Assembly (NCBI RefSeq): GCF_036186745.1
Contig: NZ_CP108086.1
Span: 3,162,001-3,226,000 of the forward strand
DNA from: Microbispora hainanensis
Lineage (GTDB): Bacteria; Actinomycetota; Actinomycetes; Streptosporangiales; Streptosporangiaceae
Direction: 5' to 3'
Length of the DNA: 64,000 bases
The translations under genes were made by a program, and so were the position numbers. Of this stretch, positions 34,747-42,494 are shown piece by piece (positions within the stretch are counted from its first letter, which is position 1; every line of letters starts with the position of its first letter). The notes below the pieces were generated by a model. The model had not been told where the DNA came from, did not search any database, and worked only from the letters and a program-made list of their open reading frames with translations.

Positions 34747-36879
34747 TCACCCATGTCCAGCGGCGACCCATAGTCGAGCCGTCTTGTCGTCGCTGGCGGT
34801 GGCGAGGGTGACCCCGTCGGGGCTGAACGCCACGTCGTGGACCGGACCGGTATGGCCTTTAAGAACGATCGTCGGCAAAGGTTGATCTAAGTTGTGGATG
34901 TCCCATAGCCGGGCGGTCCCGTCGTTGTTGGCAATGGCGAGGGTGGTTCCGTCGGGGCTGAAGACAACGTGCGAGATCGAGTTGCGGACGCCGCCGCCGC
35001 GAGGGCCTCCGCCGGGGTTGAAGCCGCCCGCGACCCAGCTGTGGTGGCGTTTGAGGGTATTGAGAGGCATGGGTTGGCTGGGATCGCGGAGGTCCCACAG
35101 CCGGATGGCGCTGCTGGTAGTGGCGAGGGTTGCGCCATCGGGGCTGAACGCTACACCTGTGACTGATGAGCGGTGGCCATCGAGGGTATTGAGGGGCACG
35201 GGTTGGCTGGGATCGCGGACGTCCCATAGGCCGACGGTCCCGCTGGGGTAGCCAGCGGTGGCGAGGGTTGTGCCGTCGGGGCTGAACACTACCCACCAGA
35301 CCCAGTTGTGGTGGCCTTTGAGGATGCTCAGTGGTTGGGGCTGATGCAGGTTGCTGATGTCCCAGAGCCGGGCGGTCCCGTCGTTGCTGGCGGTGGCGAG
35401 AATGGTGCCGTCAGGACTGAACGTCACGCCTTCGATCCAGTCAGTGTGAGCTCGAAGGGTGGTCAGCAGGTGGGGTCGGTCTGGGTTGCGGATGTCCCAC
35501 AATCTGGCGGTCGCTTCTCGGCCGGTGGTAGCAAAGGTGGTTCCATCGGGGCTGAACGCGATATGCCTGAATGAAACTCCGTGGCCATTGAGGATGGTCA
35601 GCAGGTGGGGTCGGTCTGGGTTGCGGATATCCCACAATCTGGCGGTCTCGTCATAGCTGGCGGTGGCGAGGATGGTTCCGTCGGGACTGAACCTCACTGC
35701 GTCCACCCCTTTGGCGTGGCCGACCAAGGTAGCGCGATGGCTCATGGCGGATACCGGCTTGGGCTTGGACCTGTGAGGCGGATCTGTCCTGCTCTCTTCG
35801 TGATCCTCTGAGGGGCGCGGCTTTCTGGGGCGGGTGAGGGCGCCGAGGGTGACGACGGCTTTGGGGTCGGCTGCGAGGTCGGGGGTGCGTCCGAGGTGGT
35901 GGCTGAGTAGGTCGCTGACGAGGGGGATGCGGCTGGAGCCGCCGGTGAGGTAGACGGCGGTCAGGTGGCGTGGTGTCAGGCCGGCTTCGGTGAGTACGCG
36001 TTGGAACTCGGTGATCGTCTCCCGTATGTCGGCTTCGATGGCCTGGTTGAGTTCGTCGCGGGTGATGCGAATGGCGTGGTCGCCGACGATGACGGTGCGG
36101 GTCAGTTCGACCGACAGGAGTTCCTTGGCTTCGGTGATGTCGCGTCGCAGCAGGGCGCGGTCGCGGGTGGCGCGTAGTCCGGTGGCCTGGGTGAAGTCCT
36201 GCCAGGCGGCCGGGTCGAGTGTCGTCGCGTGGCCGGCGACCAGTTCGTGCAGGGCTTCGTCGAAGTCTTCGCCGCCGATGCGGTCGTTGCCGCCTTGGGC
36301 GATGACGTCGAATCCGGTGGTCGTACGGCGGAGCACGGCCACGTCGAAGGTTCCGCCGCCGAGGTCGTAGACGGCGACGTGCGCCCCGGCGGGGATGTCC
36401 TCACGCTGGGTGTAGAAGGCGGCGGCGGCCACGGGTTCGGGGACGAACCGGGCGGACGGCAGGTGTGCTCGTTTCGCGGCTTCGCCCAACGCTGCGATGT
36501 CGTCGGATGTCCAGGCGGCGGGGTGGGTGAGCACGACTTCCTGGGGTGGGACGCCGCCGGAGCGGCGTAGTGCCTCGCCTGCCATGGTGGACAGGACGGC
36601 GGCCGCGAGGTCTTCGGCGTCGACCACGGCGCCGCCGAGCAGCACGGGGGATCGGTTCACGAGTTCCCGTTTGGGGACCCGGGCGACCCGGGCGGGGAAG
36701 GTCTCCGCCTGGCTGGCGGCCCGGCGGCCGGTCAGCAGCTCGCCGGACTCGTCCCGGTAGACCAGGGACGGCGTGTACCGGCCGCTGTCGGTTTCCAGGA
36801 CCTCCACCTGCTCCCCGACCCGGATCGCCGCGCACGTGAAACACGTACCGAAATCGATCGCCAGCGACCAGTCGCTCAC
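34747..36879 (-). CDS. Hsp70/actin-fold ATPase fused to WD40 propeller (copy 1)
   Basis: GTG start behind GAGGG; 710 aa. ATPase domain: LAIDFGTCFTCAAIRVG, AVYDLGGGTFDVAVLR, LTGGSSRIPLVSDLLSHHLG. From about residue 385 seven WD40 repeats follow, each with the pattern GH...V.FSPDGTxLATxxxDxTARLWDI, enough for one seven-bladed propeller. No signal peptide or membrane segment. The propeller takes the position of the Hsp70 substrate domain and probably binds protein partners. Over about 650 bp the ATPase part is nearly identical in DNA to the gene at 40439-42478. Promoter site 7 lies 142 nt upstream. Confidence 0.87.
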   Translation of the reverse strand: MSDWSLAIDFGTCFTCAAIRVGEQVEVLETDSGRYTPSLVYRDESGELLTGRRAASQAETFPARVARVPKRELVNRSPVLLGGAVVDAEDLAAAVLSTMAGEALRRSGGVPPQEVVLTHPAAWTSDDIAALGEAAKRAHLPSARFVPEPVAAAAFYTQREDIPAGAHVAVYDLGGGTFDVAVLRRTTTGFDVIAQGGNDRIGGEDFDEALHELVAGHATTLDPAAWQDFTQATGLRATRDRALLRRDITEAKELLSVELTRTVIVGDHAIRITRDELNQAIEADIRETITEFQRVLTEAGLTPRHLTAVYLTGGSSRIPLVSDLLSHHLGRTPDLAADPKAVVTLGALTRPRKPRPSEDHEESRTDPPHRSKPKPVSAMSHRATLVGHAKGVDAVRFSPDGTILATASYDETARLWDIRNPDRPHLLTILNGHGVSFRHIAFSPDGTTFATTGREATARLWDIRNPDRPHLLTTLRAHTDWIEGVTFSPDGTILATASNDGTARLWDISNLHQPQPLSILKGHHNWVWWVVFSPDGTTLATAGYPSGTVGLWDVRDPSQPVPLNTLDGHRSSVTGVAFSPDGATLATTSSAIRLWDLRDPSQPMPLNTLKRHHSWVAGGFNPGGGPRGGGVRNSISHVVFSPDGTTLAIANNDGTARLWDIHNLDQPLPTIVLKGHTGPVHDVAFSPDGVTLATASDDKTARLWVAAGHG

Positions 36880-37021
36880 GGTCGTCCCTCAAGTTCGGAG
36901 ATCTTGCCGATGGCCGGGTGGGTCACTGGTGGGAGGAACACGGGAACGTCGACCTCCAGTCGGGCGCTGGTCCTCGGAGGGAGCGGCGGGTGGCGGTGGC
37001 GGTGCATTTCGATTCGACGTG

Positions 37022-37050
37022 TTGGACGTGTCGCCCGCTCGGTATGTTTC
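37022..37050 (-). promoter_or_regulatory. Island ECF-type promoter, site 7
   Basis: Minus strand GAAACA, 13 nt, ACACGTCCAA, 142 nt before the WD40-fused Hsp70 gene. The long leader between (36880-37021) resembles the leader behind site 8. Confidence 0.7.
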
Positions 37051-37244
37051 CTCCCGCCGTCCAGATCTTGGTGTAGGGGTCCCCGCGTATCTATCCTCAA
37101 GGCACTCAAGGTGATCACATTCTGTGCTCTCACCCTCGACCACCACGTAAATTACGCGTCGGGCTCTGCGCTCCGTGATGACGCGCGGCGCGGCAAGGTG
37201 GCCGGCGACCGCCGTTACCGCCGGATTCGATCGGACGACCATGG
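37051..37244. other. Intergenic stretch without a recognisable gene
   Basis: Lies between the end of one Hsp70-WD40 gene and promoter site 7 of the next. No credible reading frame, RNA gene or strong hairpin was seen. A few bases next to the 37245 stop are shared with the corresponding flank at 40420-40438. Confidence 0.5.
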
Positions 37245-39257
37245 TCAGCAGTCCCCGACGGCCCACAAGCGCACCGTTCCGTCCTTAGCCGAGGTGGCGA
37301 GGGTGGTGCCGTCGGGGCTGAACGCCACGCCCCTGACCCAGTCGGTGTGGCCTTCGAGGATCGCTGAAGGCCGATCGAGGCTGCCGACATCCCACAGCCG
37401 GACGATGCCGTCGTCGCAGGCGGTGGCGAACCTGGTGCCGTCGGGACTGAATGCCACACCCCTGACCCAGTCGGGGTGGTCAAGAATGGCCAGGGGCCGT
37501 GGGTTTGTCGAGCTGACATCCCATAGCTGCGCCCGCGCCTCGGGGTCGGTTCCCCCCACCGCCAGAACAGTCCCGACGGGGCTGAATGCCACACTCAACA
37601 CCGGACCCTTGTATGTCAGGGCATACAGGCCTTCTCCGCATTCAGGGTCAGAAATGCTCCAAACACTGGCATAGCCATCCTCGGAGGCAGTCGCGAGCAG
37701 TCGGCCATCAGGACTGAACGCCACCCCGTTGACCTGGTCGGCAGCTTGGATGGACATGAGCCCCCGAGGGCTGCCGATGGCCGTGATATCCCAGAGAAAC
37801 ACGGCTCTGTCACGGCTCGCCGTGGCCAGCCTGGTTCCATCCGGGCTGAACGCGACATCCTCGACCACATCCGTGTGGCCGGTGAGCGCGGTCGCCCGCG
37901 AGATCTGCGCCGAATCCCCGACCTCGCACAGATGGACCTTGGAGTCGCCGCTCGTCGTGGCGAGGACAGCGCCGACAGGACTGAACGCCAGATCGTAGGT
38001 CCAGCTCTCCTGGTCGGTGATAAAGGCGCAAGAAATCCGAGGCTCCCCATGGGAGACATCCCATAGCCGTATTACGTTATTTACATCCGGCGTGGCGAGG
38101 AGGGTGCCGTCGGGGCTGAACGCCACACCGCCGACCGGCCCGGCGAAACAGGTCAAGGTGGCGTAAGCAGTCAGGCGTATGGGTTCAGGTGAAGACGGCC
38201 GGGTGGCCCAACTGAGCGCGCCGAGGGCGACGACGGCTTTGGGGTCGCCGGCCAGGTCGGGAGTGCGGCCGAGGAGTTGGCTGAGCAGGTCGCTGACCAG
38301 GGGAATTCGGCTGGAGCCGCCCGTGAGGTAGACCGCTGCCAGATCGCCGAGTGACAGGCCGGTGCTGGTGAGTACGCGGTGGAACTCGGTGATCGTCTCT
38401 TGTATGTCCGCTTCGATGGCCTGATTGAGTTCGTCGCGGGTTATGCGGATGGTCTGGTTCCCGGCGAGGATGGTGCGGGTCAGTTCGACTGAGAGCAGTT
38501 CCTTGGCTTCGGTGATGTCGCGTCGGAGCAGGGCGCGGTCGCGGCTGGCGCGTGGTCCGGTGGCTTGGGTGAAGTCCTGCCAGGCGGCCGGGTCGAGTGT
38601 CATCGCGTGGTCGGCGGCCAGTTCGTAGAGGGCTTCGTCGAAGTCCTCGCCGCCGATGCGGTCGCTGCCGCCCTGGGTGATGACGTCGAACCCGGTGGCC
38701 GTACGGCGGAGGACTGCGATGTCGAAGGTCCCGCCGCCGAGGTCGTAGACGGCGACGTGCGCCCCGGCGGGAAGGTCCCCCTTCTCGGTGTAGAACGCGG
38801 CGGCGGCCACGGGTTCGGGGACGAACCGGACGGTGGAAAGTTTGGCTCGCCTGGCGGCCTCGCCCAGGGCGGTGATCTGCTCGTCGTCCCAGGCGGCCGG
38901 ATGGGTGAGCACGACCTCCTTTGGCGGTTGGCCGCCCGCCCTGCGGATGGCCTCGGCCGCCATCGTCGACAGGACGGCGGCGACCAAATCTTCCGCCGCT
39001 ACCGGCGAACCGCCGAGCAGCAGCGGAGCGCCCTGGGCGAGGGCGCGTTTGGGTGTTCGGGCCACGTTGGCCGGTGAGACGCCGGCTTGGCTGGCGGCCA
39101 GCCGTCCGGTCAGCAGCGCGCCGTGCTCGTCGCGGTAGACCACGGACGGCAGGTATCTGCGGCTGTCCACCTCAAGCACTTCGGCTCGGCCGTCGATCGT
39201 GATCGCCGCGCAGGTGAAACACGTACCGAAGTCGATCGCCAGGGACCACTCAGTCAT
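37245..39257 (-). CDS. Hsp70/actin-fold ATPase fused to WD40 propeller (copy 2)
   Basis: ATG behind GGAGAGG; 670 aa. ATPase domain with LAIDFGTCFTCAAITIDG, AVYDLGGGTFDIAVLR, LTGGSSRIPLVSDLLSQLLG. A propeller from about residue 360 starts with LTCFAGPVGGVAFSPDG and ends with repeats GHTDWVRGVAFSPDGTTLA and DGTVRLWAV. The N-module is of the type in the 32787-34667 gene, while the propeller is nearly the same as in 40439-42478, including almost identical DNA at the 3' end (37245-37615 against 40439-40809). Own promoter site 8. Cytoplasmic. Confidence 0.87.
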   Translation of the reverse strand: MTEWSLAIDFGTCFTCAAITIDGRAEVLEVDSRRYLPSVVYRDEHGALLTGRLAASQAGVSPANVARTPKRALAQGAPLLLGGSPVAAEDLVAAVLSTMAAEAIRRAGGQPPKEVVLTHPAAWDDEQITALGEAARRAKLSTVRFVPEPVAAAAFYTEKGDLPAGAHVAVYDLGGGTFDIAVLRRTATGFDVITQGGSDRIGGEDFDEALYELAADHAMTLDPAAWQDFTQATGPRASRDRALLRRDITEAKELLSVELTRTILAGNQTIRITRDELNQAIEADIQETITEFHRVLTSTGLSLGDLAAVYLTGGSSRIPLVSDLLSQLLGRTPDLAGDPKAVVALGALSWATRPSSPEPIRLTAYATLTCFAGPVGGVAFSPDGTLLATPDVNNVIRLWDVSHGEPRISCAFITDQESWTYDLAFSPVGAVLATTSGDSKVHLCEVGDSAQISRATALTGHTDVVEDVAFSPDGTRLATASRDRAVFLWDITAIGSPRGLMSIQAADQVNGVAFSPDGRLLATASEDGYASVWSISDPECGEGLYALTYKGPVLSVAFSPVGTVLAVGGTDPEARAQLWDVSSTNPRPLAILDHPDWVRGVAFSPDGTRFATACDDGIVRLWDVGSLDRPSAILEGHTDWVRGVAFSPDGTTLATSAKDGTVRLWAVGDC

Positions 39258-39390
39258 GATCGCCTCTCCAACTCAGAATTCGGGCCGGTGGACGGGTGTC
39301 GAGGGAGCACTGGGACGTCGACCTCCAGTCGGGCGGTGGTCCTTCGAAGGGATTGTCAGCGGGGGTGGCGAGGCATTTCGATTCGACTTA

Positions 39391-39420
39391 TTGGACGTTT
39401 CACCCGGCATGGATTGTTTC
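39391..39420 (-). promoter_or_regulatory. Island ECF-type promoter, site 8
   Basis: Minus strand GAAACA, 14 nt, AAACGTCCAA, 133 nt before the Hsp70-WD40 gene. Back to back with site 9 on the other strand. Confidence 0.66.
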
Positions 39421-39470
39421 CTCCCCTGTCCAAAACTCAAAGATCTTGCGAACGTCACCCACGAGCCGTG

Positions 39471-39499
39471 GGAACATTCGCCCCCGGACCGTCGTCCAA
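39471..39499 (+). promoter_or_regulatory. Island ECF-type promoter, site 9
   Basis: GGAACA, 13 nt, CGTCGTCCAA: a full match to the consensus. It lies 81 nt before the small PH-like protein gene at 39581. Confidence 0.74.
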
Positions 39500-39580
39500 C
39501 GGGCTGCCATCCACTCGGACATGACACCTGGCCAGCCCCACGGCATGCCAGGCCGAATCGCCACTCATAGGAGGGAAACA

Positions 39581-39946
39581 TTGGCACTTCATGATTCGCT
39601 GCGGTCGGTAGCTGCGCCATATCTGCGGCAGGGCGAGACCATCCAGGCCGTCTTCGGCGCTCAGACCCTGAGCCAGTGGCTCTTCGCGCTGACGGGAATG
39701 TTCCTTTTCTTTGCCCTCAACCAGTACCGCATCTTCGTGGTCACGCCGCAGCGCATCTTGGTCCTGGACGCCGGCAAGGTCACCATGACCAAGGCCAAGG
39801 GAGTTCTCGCGGAATTACCGCGCGCGACCAAGCTGGGCCCGGGCACCGGAATGTGGCACGTGATCCGGGTGGGCGACGAGAAGCTGCGGGTACACCGGCG
39901 TTTCTTCAAGGACATCGCGATCGCTGACGCCCAGGTCACCGCGTGA
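39581..39946 (+). CDS. Small membrane-associated PH-like protein
   Basis: Starts at a TTG, chosen because AGGAGGG lies 5 nt upstream and the nearby ATG at 39591 is in another frame; 121 aa. One hydrophobic segment (LFALTGMFLFFALNQY) is followed by a strand-rich region with IFVVTPQRILVLDAGK and LRVHRRFFKDIAIADA, the pattern of bacterial PH/YokE-like domains (VVTxxRxxxxD). The fold call is by eye and tentative. A single-gene unit of the island regulon on the opposite strand to the Hsp70 genes; a membrane-sensing or docking role is possible. Confidence 0.6.
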   Translation: MALHDSLRSVAAPYLRQGETIQAVFGAQTLSQWLFALTGMFLFFALNQYRIFVVTPQRILVLDAGKVTMTKAKGVLAELPRATKLGPGTGMWHVIRVGDEKLRVHRRFFKDIAIADAQVTA

Positions 39947-40438
39947 TCCGACGGTCGTTCTGATCTGCTGGGCCCGCGGACTGGCGCTTGCAGATCGTGA
40001 TCGTCGCGGCGGGGCGCCGGTCGGTGCTGCTGTGTGCGGCCAGGTCGAGTTGCCGGGCGGCGCGGGGCGCACCGGCCGGATGCCAGCCGGAACCGAGGCT
40101 CTCCGAGCCGTTCTCGACGTCGCGGGTGTGGACCGGGACCCGTCAGCTCGCGGTTCCACCCTGTCGGCTCGCGGCACTCCGGGTAGTACGGTCGACCGCA
40201 GGGCGGTTCAGCGCCGCCAGTGATCGTCCGGGGCGTGAACGGCCAGGATCACCACACACGCGACCGGTGCAGCCGGCAGAGATTCTCCAGATTCGGCCCG
40301 GCGATTCTCAGGCCCGGGCCGCGCAGCCTTGGGAATCCTGTTGACGGGACCATGGATTGGCGGCTCCGGTGGCTGCTGCTCGACTTGTACGGCCACGCCT
40401 TGAGGCCGATGCCGTCGGGCTCGATTCGGTGACCATGG
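39947..40438. other. 492-bp gap without a credible gene
   Basis: Falls between convergent genes (PH-like and Hsp70-WD40 copy 3). Short open frames exist but none has a ribosome site, family signature or sensible composition. Only the last few bases before 40438 resemble the flank of the paralogue at 37245. It may be worn remnant sequence left by the duplication. Confidence 0.45.
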
Positions 40439-42478
40439 TCAGCAGTCCCCGACGGCCCACAAGCGCACCGTTCCGTCCTTGGCCGAGGTGGCGAGGGTGG
40501 TGCCGTCGGGGCTGAACGTCACGCCCCTGACCCAGTCGGTGTGGCCTTCGAGGATCGCTGAAGGCCGATCGAGGCTGCCGACATCCCACAGCCGGACGAT
40601 GCCGTCGTCGCAGGCGGTGGCGAACCTGGTGCCGTCGGGACTGAATGCCACACCCCTGACCCAGGCGGGGTGGCCGAGAATGGCCAGGGGCCGTGGGTTT
40701 GTCGAGCTGACATCCCACAATTGGACCCGCGCCTCAGGGTCGGCTCCTCCCACCGAGAGAATGGTTCCGACGGGGCTGAACGCCACGCTCAGGACCGGGC
40801 CTTTATATGTCAACGCGTACAGGCCTCCTTCGAATCCTCCGTCGGAGATTCTCCAAAGAGTGGCGGTGCCATCCTTGCCGGCGGTTGCGAGAATGCGGCC
40901 ATCGGGACTGAACGCCACCCCGTTGACCTCATCATTCTCCTGGATGAAAGTGGCCAGACGGCGGGGGCTGTGGATGGCCGTGATATCCCATAGCAGCACG
41001 GTTTTATCGCGGCTCGCCGTGGCCATCCTGGTCCCATCAGAGCTGAACGCCACATCCTCGACCAGGTCGGTGTGGTTGGTGAATTCGTCCAGGGCGTCGG
41101 CGAGTTCGGCCAGTTGCAAGATCTGCTCTGGGTTGCCGACCTCGTAGAGATAGACATTTGAATCGCCACCCGTAGTGGCGATAATGGTGCCGGCGGGAGC
41201 AAATTCCAGGTCGAAGGTCCCGCCGTTATGATCGGCGATAAAGGCGCAGGAAAGCCGAGGCTCAGCGCCATGGGAGACATCCCACAGTCTCACGAGATTA
41301 TTGACATCCGGCGTGGCGAGGATGGTCCCGTCAGGGCTGAACGCCACACGGCCGACCGGCCCGGCGAAACAGGTCAAGGTGGCGTAAGCAGTCAGGTGCA
41401 TGGGTTCTGGTAGAGATGGCCGGACGGCCCAGCTGAGCGCGCCGAGGGCAACGACGGCTTTGGGGTCGGCTGCGAGGTCGGGGGTGCGTCCGAGGTGGTG
41501 GCTGAGCAGGTCGCTGACGAGGGGGATGCGGCTGGAGCCGCCGGTGAGGTAGACGGCGGTCAGGTCGTTGAGCGTGAAGCCCGCTCTGGTCACCACATCT
41601 TGGAATGTGGTGATCGTCGCGCGCAGGTCCTCCATGATCGCAGCTTCGAACTCGGTGCGTGTCACGCTTACCGTCAGGTCTCCGACGATGACCTGCCGGA
41701 TGGTCGTGTCCGAGAGCAGTTCCTTGGCTTCGGTGATGTCGCGTCGCAGCAGGGCGCGGTCGCGGGTGGCGCGTAGTCCGGTGGCCTGGGTGAAGTCCTG
41801 CCAGGCGGCCGGGTCGAGTGTCGTCGCGTGGCCGGCGACCAGTTCGTGCAGGGCTTCGTCGAAGTCTTCGCCGCCGATGCGGTCGTTGCCGCCTTGGGCG
41901 ATGACGTCGAATCCGGTGGTCGTACGGCGGAGCACGGCCACGTCGAAGGTTCCGCCGCCGAGGTCGTAGACGGCGACGTGCGCCCCGGCGGGGATGTCCT
42001 CACGCTGGGTGTAGAAGGCGGCGGCGGCCACGGGTTCGGGGACGAACCGGGCGGACGGCAGGTGTGCTCGTTTCGCGGCTTCGCCCAACGCTGCGATGTC
42101 GTCGGATGTCCAGGCGGCGGGGTGGGTGAGCACGACTTCCTGGGGTGGGACGCCGCCGGAGCGGCGTAGTGCCTCGCCTGCCATGGTGGACAGGACGGCG
42201 GCCGCGAGGTCTTCGGCGTCGACCACGGCGCCGCCGAGCAGCACGGGGGATCGGTTCACGAGTTCCCGTTTGGGGACCCGGGCGACCCGGGCGGGGAAGG
42301 TCTCCGCCTGGCTGGCGGCCCGGCGGCCGGTCAGCAGCTCGCCGGACTCGTCCCGGTAGACCAGGGATGGCGTGTATCGGCCACTGTCGGTCTCCAGGAC
42401 CTCCACCTGCTCCCCGACCCGGATCGCCGCGCAGGTGAAACACGTACCGAAATCGATCGCCAGCGACCAGTCACCCAT
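40439..42478 (-). CDS. Hsp70/actin-fold ATPase fused to WD40 propeller (copy 3, mosaic)
   Basis: ATG behind GGGAGAGAAACAC; 679 aa. Same order as its paralogues: Hsp70 ATPase motifs, then a WD40 propeller from about residue 355. It is a mosaic: the N-terminal ~260 residues match the 34747-36879 protein almost exactly, a 49-residue cassette (41564-41710) matches the 32787-34667 type, and the propeller matches 37245-39257. It stands 16 nt behind the PQQ-type Hsp70 gene, in one transcription unit from promoter site 10. Repeat units include VNGVAFSPDGRILATAGKDG and GHTDWVRGVTFSPDGTTLA. Confidence 0.87.
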   Translation of the reverse strand: MGDWSLAIDFGTCFTCAAIRVGEQVEVLETDSGRYTPSLVYRDESGELLTGRRAASQAETFPARVARVPKRELVNRSPVLLGGAVVDAEDLAAAVLSTMAGEALRRSGGVPPQEVVLTHPAAWTSDDIAALGEAAKRAHLPSARFVPEPVAAAAFYTQREDIPAGAHVAVYDLGGGTFDVAVLRRTTTGFDVIAQGGNDRIGGEDFDEALHELVAGHATTLDPAAWQDFTQATGLRATRDRALLRRDITEAKELLSDTTIRQVIVGDLTVSVTRTEFEAAIMEDLRATITTFQDVVTRAGFTLNDLTAVYLTGGSSRIPLVSDLLSHHLGRTPDLAADPKAVVALGALSWAVRPSLPEPMHLTAYATLTCFAGPVGRVAFSPDGTILATPDVNNLVRLWDVSHGAEPRLSCAFIADHNGGTFDLEFAPAGTIIATTGGDSNVYLYEVGNPEQILQLAELADALDEFTNHTDLVEDVAFSSDGTRMATASRDKTVLLWDITAIHSPRRLATFIQENDEVNGVAFSPDGRILATAGKDGTATLWRISDGGFEGGLYALTYKGPVLSVAFSPVGTILSVGGADPEARVQLWDVSSTNPRPLAILGHPAWVRGVAFSPDGTRFATACDDGIVRLWDVGSLDRPSAILEGHTDWVRGVTFSPDGTTLATSAKDGTVRLWAVGDC

Positions 42479-42494
42479 GTGTTTCTCTCCCAGG

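Noticed and set aside
34850..35740. Regularly spaced similar blocks on the plus strand, reminiscent of a repeat array or CRISPR
   Set aside because: The blocks are about 120-130 bp apart, imperfect, and in frame on the minus strand as WD40 blades.
40032..40223. Short frame in the gap before the mosaic Hsp70 gene
   Set aside because: No ribosome site, low-information sequence, no homology pattern.
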